Assembly: GCA_003566885.1 (NCBI GenBank) | Contig: PXBO01000101.1 | Coordinates: forward strand, 1-44,361 | Reading direction: 5' to 3' | DNA: 44,361 nt | Source: Opitutia bacterium | GTDB lineage: Bacteria; Verrucomicrobiota; Verrucomicrobiia; Opitutales; T3Sed10-336 | Shown: positions 8,624 to 17,123 of the stretch, piece by piece | How positions within the stretch are numbered: the first letter of the stretch is position 1 | How the letters are laid out: each line of letters starts with the position of its first letter | Position numbers and translations under genes: made by a program | The notes under the pieces: generated by a model | Told to the model about the DNA's origin: nothing | Seen by the model: the letters and a program-made list of their open reading frames with translations, nothing else | The model's database searches: none

Positions 8624-9148
8624 TCATTCAACAATCAATTTGCCCACCATCATGGAGTGCCCGACCCCGCAAAACTCGTTGCACACAATGGTGAAGGTTC
8701 CGGTGGAGGTCGGCGTTATCGTCAAAACGTGGTCGTAACCCGGCAGAACCTGAAAATTCATGTTCATCGGCAGCAACGACATCCCGTGCTGCAAATCCAA
8801 CGAGGAGACGTGCAGACGATAAGTCTCGCCTTGTCTTAATTTCAGAACGGGATACCAGCTCCACATCCGCGCCAGCAGATAGGCCTCGCCTCCCGGCGGC
8901 GGCTCAACCACGGGCTGGCCGTCAAGCTCGCCAACCTGGTTGGCTTCCACGAAGGCCTCCACCCTTTCCTGAAAAGCGCGCGGCTCCACCTTGTAGGCCT
9001 CCCCGGTGCTGTTCTGTTTGCCGAAAAGATGCCAGTACGGCATCATGAGGAACATCACGAAGCACCAAGCCAGCGCGATTCCGATCCAAACACGTTCCGC
9101 ACCCTTGGGTGCTTGAAACCAATCCTTTTTCGGTGGTTCCAGACTCAT
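8624..9148 (-). CDS. Heme-copper subunit II with intact CuA site
   Basis: A 174-residue membrane-anchored cupredoxin that receives electrons from a periplasmic donor and passes them to subunit I. One membrane segment (about residues 20-38) precedes the CuA domain. All ligands are visible: His121 in LQHG, then Cys156, Glu158, Cys160, His164 and Met167 in CNEFCGVGHSMM. There is no fused cytochrome c, so a separate donor such as a cytochrome c or the cupredoxin lipoprotein at 1086 is needed. The short single-anchor form is typical of B-type oxidases and of NorS in sNOR clusters. Its TGA overlaps an ATG of the subunit I frame. Confidence 0.93.
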   Translation of the reverse strand: MSLEPPKKDWFQAPKGAERVWIGIALAWCFVMFLMMPYWHLFGKQNSTGEAYKVEPRAFQERVEAFVEANQVGELDGQPVVEPPPGGEAYLLARMWSWYPVLKLRQGETYRLHVSSLDLQHGMSLLPMNMNFQVLPGYDHVLTITPTSTGTFTIVCNEFCGVGHSMMVGKLIVE

Positions 9149-9160
9149 AGTATTTCCTCC

Positions 9161-9304
9161 TTAAGGCAGCGGCGCGGGCGGCACCATTAACAGTTCGATC
9201 CAACCCCACAGGGTGTAGGACAACAACGGAATCACCACGCCGAGCACCAGCAGTACCCAGGGGTTATCCATCAATCTCTGGATGATGTGTTTCTTTTCCG
9301 TCAT
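9161..9304 (-). CDS. Small single-helix subunit of the heme-copper cluster
   Basis: A 47-residue peptide starting MTEKKHIIQRLMDNPW, with one membrane helix (about residues 15-37) and a short proline-rich end. The frame stays open upstream to 9382, but that part overlaps the previous gene and is not hydrophobic, so ATG 9304 is preferred. Small one-helix subunits of this kind (IIa or IV type) accompany B-type heme-copper enzymes. It lies 12 bp before subunit II and overlaps no other chosen gene. Confidence 0.7.
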   Translation of the reverse strand: MTEKKHIIQRLMDNPWVLLVLGVVIPLLSYTLWGWIELLMVPPAPLP

Positions 9305-9347
9305 GATGTGATGTTTTGATGTTTTGTTTTCAATGGGATCAAAAGAG

Positions 9348-10838
9348 TCATTTTCGGCCGACCTTCCGCCGGCGACCGGCAAACGGAAGCGATCCCAAAA
9401 GGATGAAAAACAGAATGCCGCCGGCGACGGCGACCAGGCCTCCCAGCCCCATCATCGCGACTCCCACGTATTCTCCGGTTGAATACAGGTGCTGCTCGGC
9501 GCCGTACTCCTTGCGGCCCAATCCATGAGCCCCTCCCACCGCGAACCCCAGGGCGAAGAGGAGCTGGCCGCCGCCGAAAAGCAGGAGCTGCCAGGGCGCG
9601 AATCGGCGCAGCAATGCGGCCCCCGCCGGCGAAGCCCGCCATTCAGCCACCAAAAACATGGCGGCCATGAACGCCACCGTCACCGCGCCGGTGGAAGCAT
9701 GGTAGTGCGCGGGAATCATGGTGGTGGATCCGCGGATCAGCGCGCCGAGGACAAATCCGGTCACGGTCATGACCAGGCTCAACAGCAGCGCCACGGTCCG
9801 AAAGTCCGTCCAGAAGCGGGTTGGGCCCGCGTGCTGACGCCAGCCGCGAAAGAGTCCGGCCGCGCAGAGAACGATAAAAACCGTCGCCACCGGGAATATG
9901 CCGAACTGCATCAAACGGGTGAACCCGATATTGTACAGTGGTGTCGCCGTACCCTGCAGCGTCAGCAAGGGACCGGCCAGATGCGGAGCGGCCAACAGCA
10001 CAAACAATCCCCCGGCCACCCGTCGGGAAACCATTCGGCGCCCGGTCAGTGACGACCCCAGGAGCAGCCAGACCGCCACCATGGCAGCCACATTGGCCAC
10101 CTGCAGGACGTGACCGCCTCCCCAAGCCACCAACTCGTAGTAAACCGCGGGATTCAAATCAGAAGGCGTCGCCGCCCAGGCGGCCAGAAAGGTGGTCAGG
10201 GCCGTCAGAAACAACACCGCCGCTGTCAGGACGCCGGGCACACATTCGGACGGCAACCGGAAGGCCGCCTCGGCCCCCGGCGTCCGCTCATCCGCCGCGG
10301 AGTCCGGAACAGCACGGCGCAAGATTCCGCCCAGGTAGTGTGTGGCGACGCCCACAAAAAAAGCAATCAAGCCTCCGATGAACAGCGGGTGGTCGATAAA
10401 CGGAATGTAGTTCGACAGCACCGGCGCGCTACCAGGCACAAAAGCCGACAACGCCATGGCGCCCGCGCCGCCGATCGCCACCCAGGGCGCCAGGGGAAAC
10501 CCGGGCTTCATTCCCGGAATCATGGCGAACAAAGCCGCGGCAAAGGCGCTGAACCATACGAGCAGGGACAGGTTGACATGCACCGCCAGGCAGCGCCGGA
10601 AAAAGTCGGGGTCGACAAAAAGACCGGAAAAAACCGGTATGCGCCCCACCACCAGCAACAAGGCAAAAAGGCCCGAGACCAGCAGACTGCCGACCGCAAG
10701 AATCAGCCAAACCGCCGGCGAACCGGATACCGGTCGATCGACGGCAACCGGCTCCCGACCCGCCCGCAAATCAGCGACTTCCGCCCCGAAACGGGACGGT
10801 CCCCCCGCCGTCATAAATTCTGTCCGCAGCACCTTCAT
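9348..10838 (-). CDS. Second heme-copper subunit-I-like protein, altered CuB site
   Basis: A 496-residue polytopic protein of the heme-copper subunit I superfamily, first gene of the cluster. Low-spin heme ligands His87 and His380 and high-spin ligand His378 (PAHYHA) are kept. The helix VI CuB ligand His243 is present, but His+4 is Val247, so no cross-linked tyrosine is possible there. The usual HH pair reads Pro285-His286, so one CuB ligand is missing. Helix VI matches the other subunit I (VAAMVAVW after a shared Gln at His+3), suggesting an old duplication. It may be a heme-binding partner rather than a second catalytic subunit. Starts: ATG 10838, or ATG 10814. The FNR-type promoter would place the mRNA start within about 4 nt of ATG 10838. 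Confidence 0.82.
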   Translation of the reverse strand: MKVLRTEFMTAGGPSRFGAEVADLRAGREPVAVDRPVSGSPAVWLILAVGSLLVSGLFALLLVVGRIPVFSGLFVDPDFFRRCLAVHVNLSLLVWFSAFAAALFAMIPGMKPGFPLAPWVAIGGAGAMALSAFVPGSAPVLSNYIPFIDHPLFIGGLIAFFVGVATHYLGGILRRAVPDSAADERTPGAEAAFRLPSECVPGVLTAAVLFLTALTTFLAAWAATPSDLNPAVYYELVAWGGGHVLQVANVAAMVAVWLLLGSSLTGRRMVSRRVAGGLFVLLAAPHLAGPLLTLQGTATPLYNIGFTRLMQFGIFPVATVFIVLCAAGLFRGWRQHAGPTRFWTDFRTVALLLSLVMTVTGFVLGALIRGSTTMIPAHYHASTGAVTVAFMAAMFLVAEWRASPAGAALLRRFAPWQLLLFGGGQLLFALGFAVGGAHGLGRKEYGAEQHLYSTGEYVGVAMMGLGGLVAVAGGILFFILLGSLPFAGRRRKVGRK

Positions 10839-10840
10839 CT

Positions 10841-10862
10841 GGCCGGCGAGTATACGCCGGCC
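10841..10862. promoter_or_regulatory. Palindrome containing the -10 of the heme-copper cluster
   Basis: A perfect 8-bp inverted repeat (GGCCGGCG/CGCCGGCC) encloses AGTATA on the plus strand. Read on the minus strand this loop is TATACT, a good -10 hexamer (10854-10849) centred 31 bp from the FNR-type box. The predicted start is near 10842, only a few bases before ATG 10838. The palindrome over the -10 could also be a repressor operator; that is inference. Confidence 0.55.
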
Positions 10863-10875
10863 CCCCGAAAGCGAA

Positions 10876-10889
10876 TTGATTTAGGTCAA
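10876..10889 (-). promoter_or_regulatory. FNR/DNR-type box of the heme-copper cluster
   Basis: On the minus strand the site reads TTGACCTAAATCAA, nine of ten consensus positions of TTGAT-N4-ATCAA, and it differs by one base from the box at 1035-1048. Spacing to the TATACT -10 fits a class II activator site. Anaerobic or NO-responsive control of the cluster is inferred. Confidence 0.75.
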
Positions 10890-11116
10890 ATTCGACCTGA
10901 CTTTGCCCGCATCCGGTAATGTAACCAAACCCTCACCCGGCGCCAACGCCTTCGAAATTCATGACGAGGCTTTGGCTCTGAGGAGCCACAACAAGCCCAC
11001 TGCCGCCCGCACCTTTGCATTGCATTCATTTGGCTCGCCTCTCAAGCTTCGGGAAGATTCCTTTAACCGCAACCGGTTCCTTTATCCCGGCGAAACAAAA
11101 TCAACTTCCCTGAACC

Positions 11117-11947
11117 ATGATCCGTTTATTCGCGACTCCCGATGGCCTGATGATCGAAAAACACGCCCGTTTTTACCGGCCGGCGGAGCCGGTGGATTTC
11201 GACGCCGTGTTCCGCGCCAACGATCCGGCCGCTTTTGTCGAACGCCTCGCGGAGACGGCGACCGAGGTTGACGCTCCCGATCCCTCACTGCTGCGAGCAC
11301 CGCTTGGCAGTCAGGAAGTGTGGGCGGCGGGCGTCACCTACTTGCGCAGCAAGGACGCGCGGCGCGAGGAATCGGAAGACGCCGGGGGCGGGGATTTCTA
11401 CGACAAGGTCTACTCCGCCGACCGACCGGAACTGTTCTTCAAGGCCTCGCCGCACCGGGTGGCCGGCCCGGGCGACGACGTGCGCCTGCGCGCGGATTCG
11501 CACTGGAACGTTCCCGAGCCCGAGCTCACCTTGGCGATCAACCATCAGGGGAAAATATTCGGCTACACGATCGGGAACGACATGAGCTCACGGGACATCG
11601 AGGGCGCCAATCCCCTCTACCTCCCGCAAGCCAAGGTTTACGATCGCAGCGCCGGCCTCGGTCCCTGCCTGGCGGTGATGCCCCCTCCCCCGCCGGAGAC
11701 GGTGATCCAAATCGAGATTCGGCGGGACGCGGGCACGGTTTTCAGCGGCCAAACGGAAATCGCCCAGATAAAACGCTCACTTCCGTCCCTGGCCGAGTGG
11801 CTGTTTCGCGAGGACCGCTTTCCGGCCGGGTGTTACCTGATGACCGGTACGGGAATCGTTCCGCCCGACCGGTTCACCCTGCGTTCCGGGGATGAAATCC
11901 GCATCACCATCGAGCCCATCGGAACGCTGCTGAACCGGGTCCGCTGA
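11117..11947 (+). CDS. FAH-family protein, probable 2-dehydro-3-deoxy-pentonate dehydratase
   Basis: A 276-residue member of the fumarylacetoacetate hydrolase fold. The WAAGVTYLRSKDAR segment (69-82), ELFFKA (105-110), WNVPEPELTLAIN (130-142, with Glu134 and Glu136 as likely metal ligands) and GNDMSSRDIEGANPLYLPQA (153-172) are the pattern of 2-keto-3-deoxy-D-arabinonate dehydratase-like enzymes. That enzyme makes 2-oxoglutarate semialdehyde in Weimberg-type pentose oxidation. The next gene encodes a YjhG-type sugar-acid dehydratase, which would supply the substrate, so the two likely form one pathway operon (62 bp apart). Other FAH activities such as acylpyruvate hydrolysis cannot be excluded from sequence alone. 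The start is the first ATG; no strong Shine-Dalgarno is present. Confidence 0.8.
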   Translation: MIRLFATPDGLMIEKHARFYRPAEPVDFDAVFRANDPAAFVERLAETATEVDAPDPSLLRAPLGSQEVWAAGVTYLRSKDARREESEDAGGGDFYDKVYSADRPELFFKASPHRVAGPGDDVRLRADSHWNVPEPELTLAINHQGKIFGYTIGNDMSSRDIEGANPLYLPQAKVYDRSAGLGPCLAVMPPPPPETVIQIEIRRDAGTVFSGQTEIAQIKRSLPSLAEWLFREDRFPAGCYLMTGTGIVPPDRFTLRSGDEIRITIEPIGTLLNRVR

Positions 11948-12009
11948 CGACATCTTCCCACCGGCCGTAGCCGAACAGGCCCGCCCGAAAACCTTTACCG
12001 TTGCATTCC

Positions 12010-13983
12010 ATGTCTCACTCCGACCGGATACTCGATTCCCACGACGCGCGGATCTACGAAATCCGCACCACCGCCCCCGGACCCTCCGGGAGCCTGCCGG
12101 TGCAGCCCGAAGAGTTGCGGGAAATGTCGAGCGGGGATTTGTTCGGCTGGACCCAGAACGTCGGCATGGGCTGGGACCCCAAAAAACTCCTGGGCAAACA
12201 ATTTCTCATCCTCAGCACCCACGGAGGATTGCGCGCGCCCGACGGAACTCCAGTCGCCCTCGGCTTCCACACCGGCCACTGGGAGGTTAACCTGTTGGTG
12301 GAGGAAGCGGCCCGCGCGTTCAGCGACGAAGGCGGGCTTCCGTTCGCCGCGTATGTCAGTGATCCGTGCGACGGCCGCACCAACGGAACCGCCGGCATGC
12401 TCGACAGCCTGCCCTACCGAAACGACGCCGCTACCGTATTGAGGCGCCTGATACGCTCGCTGCCCACAGGACGTGGCGTACTGGGTGTGGCCACGTGCGA
12501 CAAGGGTCTGCCGGCCATGCTCATGGCGCTCGCCGGCTCACCGGATCTCCCCAGTGTTCTGGCGCCGGGCGGCGTCACTCTCCTCGCCGAAGACGCCGAG
12601 GACACGGCGAAAGTCCAGACGCTGTCCACCCGTTTCGCCCGAGAGGAAATCACCCTGGAGTACGCCGCCGACATGGGATGCCGCGCCTGCGGATCCCCGG
12701 GAGGCGGCTGCCAGTTTCTCGGCACTGCCGCCAGCAGCCAGGTGGTCGCCGAAGCCCTAGGCCTGGCCTTGCCCCACAGCGCCCTCAGTCCGTCGGGCGC
12801 GCCCATTTGGCGCGACATGGCCCGGCGCTCGGCCCTGGCCCTGATGGCCCTGGAGAAGGCCGGACGGACCACACGCAAACTGCTCAGCGAAGAGTCCCTG
12901 CACAACGCTATGGTGTTGCACGCCGCGTTCGGAGGCTCCACCAATCTCGTTCTGCACCTGCCCGCCTTCGCCCACGCCGCGGGCCTGCCTCGCCCCTCCG
13001 TCGACGATTGGACGCGCATCAACCGGCTGGTTCCGCGCCTGGTGGACGCGCTTCCCAACGGCCCGCGCCACTTCGCCACCGTTCAGGTTTTTCTGGCGGG
13101 CGGCGTGCCCGAAGTGATGCTCCATCTGCGCCAACTCGGTTTGCTCAAACTCGATGCCCAAACCGTCACCGGACGCACCGTCGGCGAAAACCTGGAGTGG
13201 TGGGAGGGCTCCGAAAGGCGTCAACGCCTCCGGGAAAAACTGAGGGATCTCGACGGAATCAACGCCGACGATGTCATTCTCTCCCCGCCGCGTGCCCACG
13301 CGGCCGGACTGACCAGCACCGTGACCTTTCTGCGCGGCAACCTCGCTCCGGAGGGCGCCTTGATCAAGAGCACGGCCATCGCTCCGGAAGTGATCGACGA
13401 AAACGGACTCTTCCATCACGTCGGTCCCGCCCGCGTTTTCACCCGTGAAGCCGCCGCCATCAACGCGATCAAAAAAGGAACCGTTCAACCCGGCGACGTC
13501 GTGGTGTTGATCGGCATCGGTCCCGCCATCGGCATGCCCGAGACCTATCAGATCACCTCCGCTCTGAAATACATGCAAGGCGGCGAACGGGTCGCCCTGA
13601 TCACCGACGGCCGGTTCTCCGGCGTATCCACCGGCGCCTGCGTCGGACACGTCAGTCCCGAAGCCTGGGCCGGCGGCCCCATAAGCAAACTCCGCGACGG
13701 AGATACCGTTCAGGTCCGGATCGACACCCGCGGACTGGAAGGAAGCATTGATGTCCTGGGAATCGACGAAGCGGAATTCGCGGCCCGGGTAATTCATCCG
13801 GATCTGGCCATCGACGCCCGGGTTCCCACCGACACCCGCCTCTGGTCGGCCCTGCAAAACGCCAGCGGAGGCCCATGGGCGGGCTGCGTATTCGATGCCG
13901 ATCGCATCATCGGCCTCCTGGAACTCGGATTGGAAACGGAACGCAACCGCGCAAGCGGTCACGGCCAAACGGGCGCACCGTAA
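12010..13983 (+). CDS. YjhG/YagF-type D-xylonate/pentonate dehydratase (IlvD/Edd family)
   Basis: About 657 residues, the length of the YjhG/YagF branch of the IlvD/EDD Fe-S dehydratases. Matching blocks include [79 protein letters not shown] and [17 protein letters not shown]. The Cys residues in SDPCDG, ATCDKG and the GCRAC...GGGC block are candidate cluster ligands. The reaction is dehydration of a sugar acid such as D-xylonate to the 2-keto-3-deoxy acid; substrate choice is inferred from YjhG. The frame opens at TTG 12001 but ATG 12010 gives [20 protein letters not shown], which lines up with the YjhG start. Pairs with the FAH gene upstream. Confidence 0.9.
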   Translation: MSHSDRILDSHDARIYEIRTTAPGPSGSLPVQPEELREMSSGDLFGWTQNVGMGWDPKKLLGKQFLILSTHGGLRAPDGTPVALGFHTGHWEVNLLVEEAARAFSDEGGLPFAAYVSDPCDGRTNGTAGMLDSLPYRNDAATVLRRLIRSLPTGRGVLGVATCDKGLPAMLMALAGSPDLPSVLAPGGVTLLAEDAEDTAKVQTLSTRFAREEITLEYAADMGCRACGSPGGGCQFLGTAASSQVVAEALGLALPHSALSPSGAPIWRDMARRSALALMALEKAGRTTRKLLSEESLHNAMVLHAAFGGSTNLVLHLPAFAHAAGLPRPSVDDWTRINRLVPRLVDALPNGPRHFATVQVFLAGGVPEVMLHLRQLGLLKLDAQTVTGRTVGENLEWWEGSERRQRLREKLRDLDGINADDVILSPPRAHAAGLTSTVTFLRGNLAPEGALIKSTAIAPEVIDENGLFHHVGPARVFTREAAAINAIKKGTVQPGDVVVLIGIGPAIGMPETYQITSALKYMQGGERVALITDGRFSGVSTGACVGHVSPEAWAGGPISKLRDGDTVQVRIDTRGLEGSIDVLGIDEAEFAARVIHPDLAIDARVPTDTRLWSALQNASGGPWAGCVFDADRIIGLLELGLETERNRASGHGQTGAP

Positions 13984-14094
13984 CGATCCCGCGGCGGCGG
14001 GCTAACCACGGAGGGCCCAGGCGAGGTGCGGAATTGAGGGAATGCTTGTGCCGGAGACCTGGTGCGGCTTAGGTAAAGGGTTTCCGCCGCGTTA

Positions 14095-16464
14095 ATGAAA
14101 ATCTCCTTTGATCGAAAAACCGTTTCGCTTTCGATTGGCGAATTCGCCGGATTCACCACCGCGCCGGAGGCCGGAGGCGACGGACGCGGCGGCGGGTTGT
14201 GGCGGGCGCGGGTGGGCACCGCCTGGCACGATCAACTGCGCGAGCAATCCGAGGAGGCGATTCCCGGAGCTCGTTTCGAGATGCCGATCGCCGGCCGCTG
14301 GCCGCACCGGGACTGGATCGTGGAACTGCAGGGCCGGGCGGACCAGGTGCTGCCGGAAGATGACGGGTTTCTGCTGCGGGAGGTCAAAACGGTCTCCACC
14401 TCACTTCCGGCCTCCGAGGACGAACTTCGCGGTCTCTACCCCGCCTATTTCCGGCAACTCGCGACCTACCGGGCTCTGTTTCCCTTCACCGAGGCCGGTC
14501 GCGAGGCGGACGGAAAACCGCCCGGCGCGGAACTCTTCTTCCTGGAAATCGAAACCGGACTGACCCAACGGGTCCCTTTGGGCCCCAAAGACGACGCGGC
14601 CTTTCACGCCCAAATCGAACGCCTGGTCGATTTCCTGCAATTGCGTTCGCAACACCTGCAACGGCTGCGCCACCTTCCCCCGGCAACCCCATTCGCCGAA
14701 CCCCGTCCCGGCCAGGAGGAGATTTCGCTGCACCTCGCCGAAGCGGCGTCCTCGCACTCCATCCTGCTTTTCCAGGCCCCCACCGGATTCGGCAAAACCG
14801 GCTACCTCCTGGAGTTGGCCCTCAACCAACTGCGCACCGGCATGGTCACCCGCATCGTCTACCTGACCGGCAAATCCACCGGCCAGTTGCAGGTGTTGCA
14901 CCAGCTTCGCGCCATGGTCCCCGAAGATGCCCCGATCTCCGCCGCCCAGGTGCGCAACAAGCGCGACCACTGTATCAACGACGTCTTTCATTGCTTCCGC
15001 GAAAGCTGCGCCTACCTGGATGACCTGGAGAATCGGTGGGGCCGCAGCGAGTTGGGCACCCGCGCCCTCTCGGAAAAGAGGGACTTTGCCCTGGACACTC
15101 TGCGGGAAGACGGCCGGCGGGCGGGAATCTGCCCGTATGAAATCACGCGAGCGACCTTGCCGGCCGCCGATATATGGATCGGTGACTACAACTACGTATT
15201 CTCGCCGTCGAACCGATCCTTCTTCTATGAGCGCCCCGGCTTCGACCCGTCACAAACCATCCTCATCGTGGACGAGGCCCACAATCTGCCTTCCCGCGCC
15301 GCCGACAACTATTCGACGCGATTCACGGTGGAAGCCGCCCGCGACGTGCTGACCGAATTCACCTTTCAAGCGGTGCCGCCGGAAGTGAAACGGGCCTGGG
15401 AGTCGCTCGTTGAACGGCTCACCGCTCTGCGGCCCTGCGAGCGCTGCGATCCGGAGACCGAAGACGATCTCGCGGATGCCGTGCGAACTCTGGCGGAGCA
15501 GATTCAGATCACCCCGCCCGATTACGCCGCGCTCAGCCCGGAAACCTTGCAGCGCCTGGACGAGGCCGCCGCACTGCAACATTTCCTGGAAAATCCGGAT
15601 ATCGACAAATTGCTCTGGGTGCCACGTCCCGGACAAATCGAAGCCACCTGTCTCGATGCCGCGAAACCGCTGGGCAAAACTCTGGCGGAGTTTCGGACGG
15701 TCGCCCTGGCCTCGGCCACCTTCGGCCCCGAAGACCTGTTTCTGCGCCAGTGCGGCGTTGATCCAGAATCGGGACGCGCCCGGCTGGTCGCCGCCGCCGC
15801 TCCCTGGCGGGCGGGGGCCTACGATCTCGCCATCGATCTCCGCGCCGACACCCGTTACCGTCAACGTGAAAGGTCGCTCGGGGTCATGGCCGAAACCATC
15901 GCTCGGGTCCAAGCCCACGCCGCAGGACCGGTCGCCGTCTTTTTTCCCTCCTATCGCTATGCCCGCGATTTGAAGGAAGCCGTCGAAGACCGGTTTCCGC
16001 AAATCAGGGTCGCCCTGCAGGAGCGCCGGGAAAGCCTGAGCGAACAAACCGCCTTCATCGAAGAATCACTGCTGCTCTCCGACGCCCTCTTTCTCATCCT
16101 GGGCAGCAGCTACACCGAAAGCATCGACCTGCTCGGAGGACGGGTGGAGTACGCCCTCATCGCCGGACCGGCGCTGCCGGAAGTCAACGCGGTGCAAAAC
16201 GCCCGCATGGAAATCGCCGGCGCCGACCACCGCGACCAAAGCTTTCGCGAAGTCTACCAGATACCCGGCATGCGCAAAGTGAATCAGGCGATCGGTCGAT
16301 TGGCGCGGGCGCCGGATCACCGCGCACGCATCCTCCTCCAGTGCCGGCGTTTCGCCGAAACATCCTACCTCGATTTGCTCCCGCCCGACCTCCCCCGCCC
16401 GACCTTCATCGCAACCGAAACCGATTTGGACGCCTGGTTAGGAGAAGCAACCGGAGAATATTAA
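14095..16464 (+). CDS. RecB-type nuclease fused to XPD/DinG-type Fe-S helicase
   Basis: A 789-residue fusion. Residues ~1-190 carry the RecB/Cas4-type PD-(D/E)xK nuclease pattern: His45 (TAWHDQL), Asp83 (GRADQV), Glu96-Val-Lys98 (REVKT) and Gln121-x3-Tyr125. The rest is a superfamily 2 helicase of the XPD/DinG group: Walker A APTGFGKT (228-235), DEAH (393-396), four spaced cysteines fit for a [4Fe-4S] cluster (Cys293, Cys300, Cys305, Cys346), and a C-terminal helicase motif with QAIGRLARAPDHRAR. It should unwind and cut DNA, probably in repair or processing; a defence role is possible. The 3' end (16174-16437) is duplicated at 20561-20809, beyond the cassette island that begins right after this gene. 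Confidence 0.85.
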   Translation: MKISFDRKTVSLSIGEFAGFTTAPEAGGDGRGGGLWRARVGTAWHDQLREQSEEAIPGARFEMPIAGRWPHRDWIVELQGRADQVLPEDDGFLLREVKTVSTSLPASEDELRGLYPAYFRQLATYRALFPFTEAGREADGKPPGAELFFLEIETGLTQRVPLGPKDDAAFHAQIERLVDFLQLRSQHLQRLRHLPPATPFAEPRPGQEEISLHLAEAASSHSILLFQAPTGFGKTGYLLELALNQLRTGMVTRIVYLTGKSTGQLQVLHQLRAMVPEDAPISAAQVRNKRDHCINDVFHCFRESCAYLDDLENRWGRSELGTRALSEKRDFALDTLREDGRRAGICPYEITRATLPAADIWIGDYNYVFSPSNRSFFYERPGFDPSQTILIVDEAHNLPSRAADNYSTRFTVEAARDVLTEFTFQAVPPEVKRAWESLVERLTALRPCERCDPETEDDLADAVRTLAEQIQITPPDYAALSPETLQRLDEAAALQHFLENPDIDKLLWVPRPGQIEATCLDAAKPLGKTLAEFRTVALASATFGPEDLFLRQCGVDPESGRARLVAAAAPWRAGAYDLAIDLRADTRYRQRERSLGVMAETIARVQAHAAGPVAVFFPSYRYARDLKEAVEDRFPQIRVALQERRESLSEQTAFIEESLLLSDALFLILGSSYTESIDLLGGRVEYALIAGPALPEVNAVQNARMEIAGADHRDQSFREVYQIPGMRKVNQAIGRLARAPDHRARILLQCRRFAETSYLDLLPPDLPRPTFIATETDLDAWLGEATGEY

Positions 16465-16861
16465 CCCAAAGGCACGGGGGCCATCCAAGCGGTTAATGAA
16501 GCGGTAATACGCTCCAGCGTACTCAATCCAGACCTTCCGAGCCATTGTCCCATGAAAGTTCGCCCGGAAGCTTTTTTCGACATCAAATTAAGTAACCTTG
16601 GACTGCCCCTTTTGCCGAGAATGGAACAGCAAAAAGATTCGGCCCAAGCTTGAAACACGAATATCGCGTACACGATTTTAGTGCATATGAGAAATATTAC
16701 CTTAAGCGCGAATGAGCAAGCCACCGAAAGAGCCCAACGGTCCCTTTCAAGTGCCGCCGCCTATTAGTCTTTTCACAACATGCAATCCCTGGGACCACAG
16801 CCTCACCCCACGCGAAAAATCAACAGCTTTTTCGCGCGTTAAAAACAACCCTCAGAGATAT
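16465..16861. other. Gap at the left edge of the cassette island
   Basis: About 400 bp without a gene I can support. A minus-strand frame of 87 codons (16724-16461) and an in-frame plus-strand continuation of the helicase frame both exist, but neither looks like a known protein. Near 16804-16839 there is a hairpin with CGCGAAAA/TTTTCGCG arms followed by GCGTTAAAA, which could be a terminator or a decayed recombination site. A GCCCAAC heptamer (16732-16738) matches an attC left core but no convincing partner was found. Confidence 0.3.
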
Positions 16862-17116
16862 ATGCGATTGGTTGTTTCCATAATTTTTCTCGCGGCCGCC
16901 CTTCTGGGCGGATGCACCTTCGAGCCCGTAATTAAAGAGAACGTCGATTCCCTGGAATGGCTTCCGCCGGAAGCATCGGACATCTCGTATTATTCCAGAG
17001 ATGGATTTGGTTCGTGACGCTCTGGTTTATGAGGACCGAAAGCCAAACGGCGGAGGGATTACCTGGGTTTTCGACCGGGAAACGAACCGCTTCTACTTCA
17101 ACGAAAGTCACCGATA
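16862..17116 (+). pseudogene. Frameshifted cassette lipoprotein
   Basis: ATG 16862 starts MRLVVSIIFLAAALLGGC, a clean lipoprotein signal with lipobox LLGGC, and this frame runs about 51 codons to a TGA at 17015-17017. In the +1 frame, coding-like sequence continues as DLVRDALVYEDRKPNGGG and ITWVFDRETNRFYFN to a TAA at 17114. The two halves join naturally if one base is removed or added between about 16985 and 17012. This points to a single small lipoprotein of roughly 84 residues broken by a frameshift, or to a sequencing error. The family is not recognised. It sits immediately before the first clear attC-like site and is read in the same direction as the other cassettes. Confidence 0.55.
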
Positions 17117-17123
17117 AAGAAAG

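Noticed and set aside
6834-10838. Simple annotation as cytochrome c (cbb3- or ba3-type) oxidase
   Set aside because: Both subunit-I proteins lack the catalytic tyrosine at the known positions, and one lacks a CuB histidine. The superfamily call holds but the O2-reductase call does not follow.
11062-11090. AACCGCAACCGGTTCC upstream of the FAH gene as a LacI-type operator
   Set aside because: The symmetric core AACCGGTT is short and there is no LacI-family regulator or second copy in the window.
12757-13968. 403-codon open frame antisense to the YjhG-type gene
   Set aside because: The plus-strand gene has family motifs along its whole length; the antisense frame has none.
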